NCBI RefSeq assembly: GCF_900240385.1
Contig: NZ_OEQH01000003.1
Coordinates: forward strand, 248,001 to 312,000
DNA from: Clostridium minihomine
GTDB lineage: Bacteria; Bacillota; Clostridia; Oscillospirales; Acutalibacteraceae
DNA: 64,000 nucleotides
Direction of reading: 5' to 3'
Of the stretch, positions 16,146-23,198 are shown in pieces (the stretch's first letter is position 1; every line of letters starts with the position of its first letter). The position numbers and the translations under genes were made by a program. Below the pieces are notes generated by a model. That model was not told the DNA's origin, searched no databases, and saw only the letters and a program-made list of their open reading frames with translations.

Positions 16146-17078
16146 TTAGCGCTCCTGTTCCAGTTTTGTCAGGGTATTCAGATAACCCTGATACAAATCC
16201 TCAAAAATACGGCGCAGCGGTTTGATTTCGTGCAGCTGTCCCGATACCTGACCGGCCATCAGTGAGCCGGAATCCACGTCGCCTTCAAAAACTGCCCGGC
16301 GCAGGGAGCCAAGGGTATAGTGTTCCAGCTCCATTTTATCGGCTCCGGCCGCTTCTTTTTTCAGGTATTCCCGGGCCATCTTATTTTTCAGCAGACGAAC
16401 GGGAACTCCTGCGGAACGCCCGGTTACGATGGTGCCATTGTCTTTGGCTTTTAAAACAGCAGCTTTATAATTTTCATGGATGGGGCATTCTTCACTGACC
16501 AACAGACAGGTTCCCAATTGAGCACCGATGGCCCCCAGAGCAAAGGCGGCCAAAAGCTGCCGGCCGTCTGCAATGCCGCCAGCAGCAATCACGGGAATTG
16601 AAACCGCATCTGCCACTTGGGGCACCAGCGCCATGGTGGTCAGTTCGCCCACATGACCGCCGCTTTCGGTTCCTTCTGCAATCACGGCATCCGCGCCGTA
16701 ATCCGCTACCCGCCGTGCTAAGGCCACACCGGGCACAACGGGGATTACTTTTGCACCCGCTTCTTTCCACATGGAAATATAGGTGCTGGGGTTGCCCGCC
16801 CCAGTTGTGATGACGGGGATCTTTTCATCTGCTGCAAGCTGTGCCATTTCCCCGGCTTGGGGGTGCATCAGCATAATATTTACCCCAAAGGGCTTATTGG
16901 TCTTTTCTTTGCAGATAAGGATGTTTTCCCGAAAGGTGTCTAAATTCATGCCGCCGGCTCCGATCAGGCCCAATCCACCTGAGTTAGATACCGCTGCCGC
17001 GAATTCTCCGGTGGCGATGTTAGCCATGCCGCCCTGAATAAAGGGGAATTCAATTCCCAGCCATTGATTCAGTTTCAT
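16146..17078 (-). CDS. fabK: Enoyl-ACP reductase II (FMN-dependent)
   Basis: FabK reduces trans-2-enoyl-ACP with NAD(P)H and FMN, completing each elongation cycle. The 310-residue TIM barrel begins MKLNQWLGIEFPFIQGGMA, the usual FabK N-terminus, and has the flavin-phosphate loop (GGIADGRQLLAAFALGA) and GGHVG with the conserved His. I chose ATG 17078 because AGGAGG lies 10 bases upstream; a longer frame runs into fabH. No fabI is present, so this is the likely main reductase. It is 1 base from the FabX-like gene. Confidence 0.94.
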   Translation of the reverse strand: MKLNQWLGIEFPFIQGGMANIATGEFAAAVSNSGGLGLIGAGGMNLDTFRENILICKEKTNKPFGVNIMLMHPQAGEMAQLAADEKIPVITTGAGNPSTYISMWKEAGAKVIPVVPGVALARRVADYGADAVIAEGTESGGHVGELTTMALVPQVADAVSIPVIAAGGIADGRQLLAAFALGAIGAQLGTCLLVSEECPIHENYKAAVLKAKDNGTIVTGRSAGVPVRLLKNKMAREYLKKEAAGADKMELEHYTLGSLRRAVFEGDVDSGSLMAGQVSGQLHEIKPLRRIFEDLYQGYLNTLTKLEQER

Positions 17079-17095
17079 GTTGTCTTTTCCTCCTA

Positions 17096-18037
17096 TTACC
17101 ATTCCACAACGGCTCCGCCCCAAGTAAGTCCGGCGCCAAAGCCGACGCATAAGGTGCGGGTTCCGGGTTTCAAAAGTCCTTTTTCCGCCATCTCATCTAA
17201 AGCGATGGGAATGCTTGCGGCAGAGGTATTGCCGTAGTTGTGAACATTCAAATAGAATTTATGCTCTGGCAGATGGGTTTTGCGGATCACGCTGGCAATA
17301 ATGCGCTGATTTGCCTGATGGCATACAAAAAAGTCGATATCCTCTGGGGATAGTTCGGCTTTTTTCAGCGTGTCGTCAATGCAGTGAGGAACAGTTTCTA
17401 CCGCAAAGCGGAAGACCTCGCTGCCGTTCATGAAAATCCGCTGGCGTTCCGTGCCCGGCGCGTTAGTGCAGCCCAGCATCTGATCGTCGCCCTTGCAGCC
17501 CAATACGCTGGTAAAGGGGTGACTGTCTGAAAGCTTGAGCACAGCGGCGCCCGCACCGTCACCGAACAGCACACAGGTGCTGCGGTCGTTAAAGTCCAGC
17601 ACGCGGGAAATCACCTCGCTGCCCACCAAAAGCGCATAAGGGCGTTCACTTTGCAGCAGAAAGCCCCGCGCAACAGTCAGTCCATATAAAAAACCGGTGC
17701 AGCCTGCACTGATGTCCAGTGCAGGGGTATGTTCCGGCAAAGAAAGGCGGCGATGCACCTGAGTTGCCACAGCGGGGGAGATGTGATCCGGGGTAAAGGT
17801 GGCAACAATGCAGGTCCCTACCTGATCCGGGGAGATGCCCGCTGCTTTCATTGCCTTTTCTGCGGCGGCGGTTGCCAGGTCCGCGTTGGTTTCCCCTTCG
17901 GAAAAATGCCGCTGGCAAATTCCGGTTCGGGTTCGGATCCATTCGTCGTTGGTATCAGTCAGTTTGCTGATTTCATCGTTGGTCACAATTTTCTGTGGGA
18001 TATAACGTCCGGTTCCCACAATTTGAATTCCAGTCAT
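17096..18037 (-). CDS. fabH: 3-oxoacyl-ACP synthase III
   Basis: FabH starts fatty acid synthesis by condensing an acyl-CoA primer with malonyl-ACP. The 313-residue product has Cys113 in SAGCTGFLYGL, the His in FVCHQANQR and the Asn in HNYGNTSAAS, the complete Cys-His-Asn triad. The usual ACAGF motif reads SAGCTGF here. The start overlaps the accA stop by ATGA. Confidence 0.95.
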   Translation of the reverse strand: MTGIQIVGTGRYIPQKIVTNDEISKLTDTNDEWIRTRTGICQRHFSEGETNADLATAAAEKAMKAAGISPDQVGTCIVATFTPDHISPAVATQVHRRLSLPEHTPALDISAGCTGFLYGLTVARGFLLQSERPYALLVGSEVISRVLDFNDRSTCVLFGDGAGAAVLKLSDSHPFTSVLGCKGDDQMLGCTNAPGTERQRIFMNGSEVFRFAVETVPHCIDDTLKKAELSPEDIDFFVCHQANQRIIASVIRKTHLPEHKFYLNVHNYGNTSAASIPIALDEMAEKGLLKPGTRTLCVGFGAGLTWGGAVVEW

Positions 18038-18984
18038 AGGGCCTCCTTTTCCGTGGGCAGATTGCCAATTGCCCGGAACTTTTCATAGCGCTGCTGTGCC
18101 AGCTGCTGTCCGGAATAAGGCAATAGATCGGTGAGGTTTCGGTACAAAGCTGCATCTACCTCTGCGAATACAGCACCATAATCACGGTGAGCCCCGCCAC
18201 GGGGCTCGCGGATAATTTCATCTACTACGCCAAAGCGCAGCAAATCCTGAGCGGTCAGTTTCATCATGTCACAAGCTTCTGCACTGCGGGTGGAGTCCTT
18301 CCACAAAATAGAAGCAAATCCTTCCGGTGACAAAACGGAATAGACCGAATTTTCCAGCATCAGGACTCGGTTTGCCACACCCAAAGCCAGTGCTCCGCCG
18401 CTTCCGCCTTCGCCGGTTACAATGGAGATAACCGGAACAGAAAGTTCGCTCATGGCCGCCAAATTGCGGGCAATCGCCTCGCTTTGGCCGTGGGTTTCGG
18501 CCTCAAGGCCGGGATAGGCCCCGGGAGTATCAATAAAAGTAATCACGGGCCTGCCGAATTTTTCTGCTTGCCGCATCAGGCGCAAAGCCTTGCGGTAGCC
18601 TTCCGGATTTGGCATGCCAAAGTTATAATAAAGGTTTTCTTCCAGATTCTTTCCTTTGCAGTGGCCGATGACGGTTACCGGAATTCCCCGATAAAACGCC
18701 ACACCGCCTAAAATGCTTTTGTCTTCTCCATTAAGACGGTCACCGTGCAGTTCAAAAAAATCCTGAAACAATGCGTTGGTGTAGTCCCGAATTCCCGGCC
18801 GCTTGGGGCGGCGAGCCAGATACACCTTATCCGCAGGAGTAAGCATTTGAAACGATTCCAGCAGTTTTTTGCGTTCACCTTCCAGCTGCCAAATCCGCAG
18901 ATGGGGAGTTTTTGATTTTTCCCGCAGGGCGGCAAGTTCCTGTTCCAGCTGATCCAGTTTTGCTTCCGTTTCCTTCATGGTCAT
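18034..18984 (-). CDS. accA: Acetyl-CoA carboxylase carboxyltransferase subunit alpha
   Basis: AccA and AccD together move the carboxyl group from biotin to acetyl-CoA, making malonyl-CoA. The 316-residue product has the usual N-terminal helical region (KLDQLEQELAALREK) and the crotonase-fold core with GEGGSGGALALGVANRVLM and FIDTPGAYPG. ATG 18984 follows GGAGG by about 9 bases. It overlaps accD and fabH by ATGA. Confidence 0.95.
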   Translation of the reverse strand: MTMKETEAKLDQLEQELAALREKSKTPHLRIWQLEGERKKLLESFQMLTPADKVYLARRPKRPGIRDYTNALFQDFFELHGDRLNGEDKSILGGVAFYRGIPVTVIGHCKGKNLEENLYYNFGMPNPEGYRKALRLMRQAEKFGRPVITFIDTPGAYPGLEAETHGQSEAIARNLAAMSELSVPVISIVTGEGGSGGALALGVANRVLMLENSVYSVLSPEGFASILWKDSTRSAEACDMMKLTAQDLLRFGVVDEIIREPRGGAHRDYGAVFAEVDAALYRNLTDLLPYSGQQLAQQRYEKFRAIGNLPTEKEAL

Positions 18985-19856
18985 GCGGGTTTTCCTCCTT
19001 GTTGGTGAATGCGAATCAAAAAGGACAGGGTCGAACGCATTTGACTGCGCGGGACAATGCGATCCACAAAGCCATGTTCTTCCTGGAATTCTGCCCGCTG
19101 AAATCCATCGGGCAGCTTTTGACGGATGGTTTGCTCAATGACGCGGGGGCCGGCAAAGCCGATGAGGGCACCCGGTTCTGCCAAGGTGATATCCCCCAGC
19201 CCGGCAAAGCTGGCGCTGACACCACCGGTGGTGGGGTGAGTCAGGTAAGATATATAAAGCCCGCCTTCTTTGGAGAATCGGGCCAAAGCCGCACTGGTTT
19301 TCGCCATTTGCATCAAAGAAAGGATCCCTTCCTGCATTCTGGCGCCGCCGCTGGCACTGAAGATAATCAGCGGCAGTTTTTCTTCGTTGGCATATTCCAC
19401 GGCGCAGGTAACGGACTCTCCTACTGCAACGCCCATGCTGCCCATAAAAAATCGGCTGTCTAGCACCGCGACTACCACAGGCTGTCCATTTATTTGGAGT
19501 AACGCACTGAGAACCGCTTCGGGAAGGCCGGCCTTTTTCCGGTTTTCTTCCAATTTGTTTTGATAACCGGGAAAATCCAACGGATCAATTTGGCTGACAG
19601 GAGGTTCGAACACCTGAATGGTTCCGGGATCCGCCAGCATTTGCAGCCGTTCTCGGGCTGATATCTGTAAATGATGTCCGCACAAAGCGCATACCTGATC
19701 TTTTTCAGCCAGCTGAGTGCGGGACACTGCTTTTCCGCAGCCGGGGCAAGTGCTGTAGCCGCTTGGTTCTTTTGTTTCTGCTTTGCGCCCCTGCTGTGTG
19801 GGAAGGCGGAGCATCGACAGCAGAGTCATTTTTTTCTGTGGGGTAGCGTCGCTCAT
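18981..19856 (-). CDS. accD: Acetyl-CoA carboxylase carboxyltransferase subunit beta
   Basis: This is the zinc-ribbon partner of AccA. The four zinc ligands are Cys37, Cys40, Cys56 and Cys59 (CPGC and CALC), and the carboxyltransferase core follows (FSASGGARMQEG, THPTTGGVSASFA). The 291-residue length is normal. accB and accC, which encode the biotin carrier and biotin carboxylase, are not in this operon and must lie elsewhere if the enzyme is complete. Confidence 0.95.
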   Translation of the reverse strand: MSDATPQKKMTLLSMLRLPTQQGRKAETKEPSGYSTCPGCGKAVSRTQLAEKDQVCALCGHHLQISARERLQMLADPGTIQVFEPPVSQIDPLDFPGYQNKLEENRKKAGLPEAVLSALLQINGQPVVVAVLDSRFFMGSMGVAVGESVTCAVEYANEEKLPLIIFSASGGARMQEGILSLMQMAKTSAALARFSKEGGLYISYLTHPTTGGVSASFAGLGDITLAEPGALIGFAGPRVIEQTIRQKLPDGFQRAEFQEEHGFVDRIVPRSQMRSTLSFLIRIHQQGGKPA

Positions 19857-19893
19857 AGTTTCTTCCTCTCTTCCGGAAAATGATGAAACGAAT

Positions 19894-20130
19894 TTATACT
19901 TCTGTTACATGCTGTTCTAAATAATGGACCAAATCGCCCACGGTCTGAAACTGATCCAGATCCAAATCTGAAATGGTCACGTTGAAACTATCCTCTAGGA
20001 GCATCCCGATTTCCGCGTAACTAAAGGAATCCGCGCCCAAATCTTCTTTCAGGTTTGCCTCCATGGTTACATCTTCTATGTTGTGGTTCAGCCGGTCGGC
20101 GACCAAATCCCGTACTTTCTCAAAAATCAC
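19894..20130 (-). CDS. acpP: Acyl carrier protein
   Basis: The 78-residue acidic four-helix protein carries the growing acyl chain on a phosphopantetheine arm. The attachment site is Ser35 in GADSFSYAEIG. The family usually has DSL followed by an acidic or polar residue and VEL; here the segment reads DSFSYAEIG, a mild variant that could shift partner recognition. The start is GTG 20130, with GAGGG 6 bases upstream. It is the first gene after the operon promoter. Confidence 0.92.
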   Translation of the reverse strand: MIFEKVRDLVADRLNHNIEDVTMEANLKEDLGADSFSYAEIGMLLEDSFNVTISDLDLDQFQTVGDLVHYLEQHVTEV

Positions 20131-20166
20131 GTGATACCCTCTTTTCTCTCCTTTTTAGAAAAATAG

Positions 20167-20194
20167 TTAAAAATATTTAATTAAAAATATTTAA
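20167..20194 (-). promoter_or_regulatory. Tandem 14-bp repeat, candidate FabT-type operator
   Basis: TTAAAAATATTTAA occurs twice in direct succession (20167-20180 and 20181-20194). Each copy is itself nearly palindromic (TTAAA...TTTAA). The repeat begins about 5 bases after the -10 box and so covers the expected transcription start, an ideal place for a repressor. Assignment to the MarR/FabT-like regulator of this operon is inference. Confidence 0.55.
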
Positions 20195-20198
20195 CCTA

Positions 20199-20227
20199 AT
20201 CTTATTCCAAATAACCAGAAAAGTCAA
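20199..20227 (-). promoter_or_regulatory. Promoter of the fatty acid operon
   Basis: On the minus strand a -35 TTGACT (20227-20222), a 17-base spacer and a -10 TAAGAT (20204-20199) lie about 70 bases before acpP. It is the only clear promoter seen for the eleven-gene operon. Confidence 0.75.
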
Positions 20228-20229
20228 GA

Positions 20230-20611
20230 AAAATTTGTTGAAATACCCTGATGTTTTCCGCTTGGAATCGTAGCCTAGGGGGGTGTGGCAGCTTGACTTT
20301 TGGGATGGGATTCGGTACAATCAGGGCAAGGAAATCCGTGCCCGGCGCCTGGTTTTCGGTGTGTTCCGGTGTTTTGGCGGAATGGCCGGCGCGGCGTACG
20401 GATGAGAGCAATACAAGCAAAAAATGCTCAGGTTGCTGTCCGTGGGTCACAGATCTGTCGGGCAGCTTTTGTTGTTTGTGAAAGTATTGGATAAAAATGG
20501 AGTTTAAATCGAAAAAACATCACAGATTCTGCTGGTGAACTTGGATTACACAGCGGCCTTGTAAAGTGGCTCTATCCGGAACCGAACGGAGTATTTTCTG
20601 CTGTATGCAGT
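20230..20611. other. Decayed non-coding stretch upstream of the hemD remnant
   Basis: No intact gene is supported. The stretch is more GC-rich than ordinary spacers here and has short open pieces in several frames. Around 20430-20500 two frames give fragments (AVRGSQ and SVGHRS...LLLFVKVLDKNG) that faintly recall the N-terminus of porphobilinogen deaminase (hemC). The likeness is too weak to call. Confidence 0.35.
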
Positions 20612-20853
20612 GGAATTACCTTTACCAGCCCGGTGGGGTGGAATATTTGTGAAACCGGATGCGTAAAATGACAATGGACACGCGCGGTCTGAATGGGGTC
20701 AGGCTGGCTGCCATCGGTTCCGCCACAGCCCGGGCGCTGGAGGGAAAGGGCCTTTTAGCGGATGATGTACCGATGGAATACAGCGCAGCCCGATTGGGAG
20801 AGGGCTTGGCAAAGCGGGTGGAGCAGGGCGGACTGGTGCTGCTCGCCCGCGCC
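20612..20853 (+). pseudogene. hemD: Remnant of hemD, uroporphyrinogen-III synthase
   Basis: Translating across frames recovers a HemD-like stretch: ITFTSP in one frame, then GGVEYL, an in-frame TGA at 20650-20652, and MRKMTMDTRGLNGVRLAAIG, SATARALEGKGLLADDVP and EYSAARLGEGL in the next. The last part is the typical HemD core (variants of gvk.aaiGpaTaeaL...vP.eysae.L). One base appears to be lost near 20627-20637, since the frame changes there. The N-terminal half is missing. After LLARA near 20853 the frame stays open to 21000 but no longer resembles HemD. The gene is clearly broken. Confidence 0.7.
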
Positions 20854-21030
20854 AAGATTCAGAGACCATTTGCGCAGGTTGGCTTATCTGATCTTTTCTC
20901 GGCATTTTCACAGTTTTCGGTTTTGTTCCTGTTGCCGGACAAGCATCTTTTTTCGGGATTTGGGCTGTATGTATTGGACAGGCTATGGAACGAAACATAA
21001 TATAACACCTAAAAGAGTTACGGCAGGTGC

Positions 21031-21168
21031 TTAAAAAGACCAAGAAAGCTGCGCAGAAACAGAGCGTTGCGGGGAATGGTGCGAGAAAATCGGTGCGAAT
21101 CTGCTTTTAACCATAATTACGCCAAAGAGGTGGCGGGATGGATTGATGAAGGGAGAATTGGTTCATGA
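21031..21168 (+). pseudogene. hemB: Remnant of hemB, porphobilinogen synthase
   Basis: One frame reads KRPRKLRRNRALRGMVREN, which matches the start of HemB, then passes within a few codons to NYAKEVAGWIDEG, which matches its last residues (family: IITYYAKEvA.W). The adjacent frame supplies TIIT just before this, so a small frameshift lies at the join. Roughly 280 internal codons are gone. The start position is TTA rather than a start codon. The remnant's TGA overlaps the hemL ATG (ATGA), preserving the old operon coupling. Confidence 0.7.
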
Positions 21169-22427
21169 CACATTCAGAGCAGTTATTTCAAGAGGCAGTT
21201 CACTATATTCCGGGGGGAGTGAACAGTCCGGTGCGCGCCTTTGGGGCGGTGGGGGAAACCCCGCGTTTTATCCGCCGGGCAGAGGGTTCTAGACTTTATG
21301 ATGTGGATGGCCGCGTTTACACCGACTATGTATGCTCTTGGGGGGCAATGCTGTTAGGGCACAATCCCCCGGCAGTAAAAAAGGCTGTGTTGGAAGCGGT
21401 GCAGAACGGTTTGAGTTTTGGTGCTGCCACCGAGGCCGAAGTGAAAATGGCCAAGCTGATCACTAAGCTGGTTCCCTCGGTGGAAATGGTTCGCATGGTC
21501 AATTCCGGCACCGAGGCTGTGATGAGCGCGATTCGCGCAGCCCGCGGGTTTACCGGGCGGGATAAAGTGATTAAATTCGCCGGATGTTACCATGGACATT
21601 CTGATTCCATGTTAGCAAAGGCAGGTTCCGGGGGGATAACGACCGGTGTTCCGGACAGTGCCGGTGTGCCCCAAGGGTGTGCCACAGATACACTTTTGGC
21701 GCAATACAATGATTTAAACAGTGTGGAGCGGCTGTTCCAACAGAATAAAGGGCAGATTGCCGCGCTGATTGTGGAGCCGGTAGCGGTCAATATGGGTGTG
21801 GTGGAACCAGCGGAAGGCTTTTTGTCCGGATTACGGCAGATTTGCAGCCAGAATGGTACGGTTTTGATTTTTGACGAGGTGATTACCGGGTTTCGGCTGG
21901 CCCCCGGCGGTGCGCAGGAATATTACGGAATTGCGGCGGATTTAACGGTGTTTGGAAAAATTATCGGTGCAGGAATGCCTGTGGGCGCTTATGGCGGCAA
22001 ACGGGAGATTATGAGTCAGGTGGCCCCTGCCGGCCCGGTGTATCAGGCGGGTACTTTAAGCGGAAATCCAGTGGCGATGGCAGCGGGGCTTGCACAGCTT
22101 GGGCAGATTCAGTCTCAGCCTTTGCTTTACCAAAAGCTCACCCGGGAAGGCGAAAAGCTTCGAGAAGGATTGCGCAGTCTTTTCCCGCAATATACCGTAA
22201 CCGGGGTCGGCTCTTTCAGCTGCTTGTTTTTTACGCAGGAACCGGTTACCGATTATTCCAGCGCACAGAAAAGCGATACACAGCTCTTTGCCCGTTTCTT
22301 TTCTCACATGCTGAATAACGGAATTTATATGGCTCCGTCCCAATTTGAAGCCATGTTTTTATCCAGTGCGCACACAGATAATGATATTGATTGTTTTTTG
22401 GAAACTGCCAAAGAATTTTTGTTGTAA
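21165..22427 (+). CDS. hemL: Glutamate-1-semialdehyde 2,1-aminomutase
   Basis: HemL uses pyridoxal phosphate to convert glutamate-1-semialdehyde to 5-aminolevulinate, the first committed tetrapyrrole precursor. The 420-residue protein is full length, with the N-terminal SEQLFQEAVHYIPGGVNSPVRA, the PLP-binding Lys in FGKIIGAGMPVGAYGG and SGTEAVMSAIRAARG. It stands next to the hemD and hemB remnants, so the pathway it should feed is broken here. Either the pathway is supplied elsewhere, or hemL is a recent orphan or serves another aminomutase role. The ribosome site is weak (AAGGGAG), consistent with coupling to the lost hemB. Confidence 0.93.
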   Translation: MTHSEQLFQEAVHYIPGGVNSPVRAFGAVGETPRFIRRAEGSRLYDVDGRVYTDYVCSWGAMLLGHNPPAVKKAVLEAVQNGLSFGAATEAEVKMAKLITKLVPSVEMVRMVNSGTEAVMSAIRAARGFTGRDKVIKFAGCYHGHSDSMLAKAGSGGITTGVPDSAGVPQGCATDTLLAQYNDLNSVERLFQQNKGQIAALIVEPVAVNMGVVEPAEGFLSGLRQICSQNGTVLIFDEVITGFRLAPGGAQEYYGIAADLTVFGKIIGAGMPVGAYGGKREIMSQVAPAGPVYQAGTLSGNPVAMAAGLAQLGQIQSQPLLYQKLTREGEKLREGLRSLFPQYTVTGVGSFSCLFFTQEPVTDYSSAQKSDTQLFARFFSHMLNNGIYMAPSQFEAMFLSSAHTDNDIDCFLETAKEFLL

Positions 22428-22458
22428 ATATGAAAAAATTGGAAACTTTTAAAAATAA

Positions 22459-22473
22459 TAAGAATTATTCTTA
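22459..22473 (+). promoter_or_regulatory. PerR/Fur-like box
   Basis: TAAGAAT-T-ATTCTTA is a perfect 7-1-7 inverted repeat, the architecture of Fur-family boxes, and is close to the PerR consensus. It lies just upstream of the ahpC -35 box. Regulation by PerR is the likely reading given the peroxiredoxin downstream. Confidence 0.6.
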
Positions 22474-22481
22474 AAAAGGTA

Positions 22482-22510
22482 TTGCTTTTTCAATTTGCCT
22501 TCTGTATAAT
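22482..22510 (+). promoter_or_regulatory. Promoter of ahpC
   Basis: TTGCTT (22482-22487), a 17-base spacer and a perfect TATAAT (22505-22510), about 65 bases before the ahpC start. Confidence 0.75.
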
Positions 22511-22576
22511 TGGTGTTAGTGAGAGATAACTGTATAGACAGTTCAAAAATAGTTTATAATACAGGAGGTAACAAAG

Positions 22577-23143
22577 ATGATGAATTTGATTGGACAACAA
22601 CTTCCGGAGTTTAAGGTACAGGCATATCACCAAGGCGATTTTAAAGAGGTGACCCGTTCGGATTTGGACGGCAAGTGGAGCATTTTGTTCTTCTACCCGG
22701 CGGATTTTACCTTTGTGTGCCCCACAGAATTGGCGGATTTAGCAGATAATTACGCAGAATTCCAGAAAATCGGAGCCGAAATTTACTCTGTATCCACAGA
22801 CAGCCAGTATGTTCATAAGGCATGGGCCGATGCTTCTGAAACGATAAAGAAAATTCAGTACCCCATGTTAGAAGACCGTGCGGGTGTGCTTTCGAAGAGC
22901 TTGGGAATTTTTGTAGAAGAATCCGGCGTAGCGCTGCGTGGAACCTTTATCGTGAACCCCGAAGGCAAAATTGTGGCCTATGAAATTCACGATTTGGGCA
23001 TCGGCAGAAACGCAGAAGAGCTGCTGCGCAAAGTTCAGGCTGCTCAGTTTGTGGCAGAACACGGCGATCAGGTTTGCCCGGCAAAGTGGAAGCCCGGTGC
23101 AGAGACCCTTTCGCCCAGCTTGAATCTGGTGGGCAAAATATAA
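22577..23143 (+). CDS. ahpC: Peroxiredoxin AhpC
   Basis: AhpC reduces hydrogen peroxide and alkyl hydroperoxides using a disulfide reductase partner. The 188-residue 2-Cys peroxiredoxin has the peroxidatic Cys48 in DFTFVCPTEL and the resolving Cys near the C-terminus in GDQVCPAKW. AGGAGG precedes the ATG. The gene sits under a PerR-like box and is followed by an attenuator-like hairpin and its probable reductase, so the two form a peroxide-defence pair. Confidence 0.95.
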   Translation: MMNLIGQQLPEFKVQAYHQGDFKEVTRSDLDGKWSILFFYPADFTFVCPTELADLADNYAEFQKIGAEIYSVSTDSQYVHKAWADASETIKKIQYPMLEDRAGVLSKSLGIFVEESGVALRGTFIVNPEGKIVAYEIHDLGIGRNAEELLRKVQAAQFVAEHGDQVCPAKWKPGAETLSPSLNLVGKI

Positions 23144-23153
23144 AATAATAATG

Positions 23154-23184
23154 AGGCCGCTGCCGAAGGGCGGCGGCCTTTTTT
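23154..23184 (+). terminator. Hairpin between ahpC and the reductase gene
   Basis: AGGCCGCTGCC pairs with GGCGGCGGCCT (one G-T pair) over a 4-base loop and runs into six Ts. Lying only 15 bases before the next start, it probably lowers rather than abolishes read-through. Confidence 0.75.
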
Positions 23185-23198
23185 AGGGGGAAAACAGG

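Noticed and set aside
20659-21000. Separate 113-residue gene starting at ATG 20659
   Set aside because: Its first two thirds match the middle of HemD and its end matches nothing, so it is a piece of a broken hemD rather than a gene.
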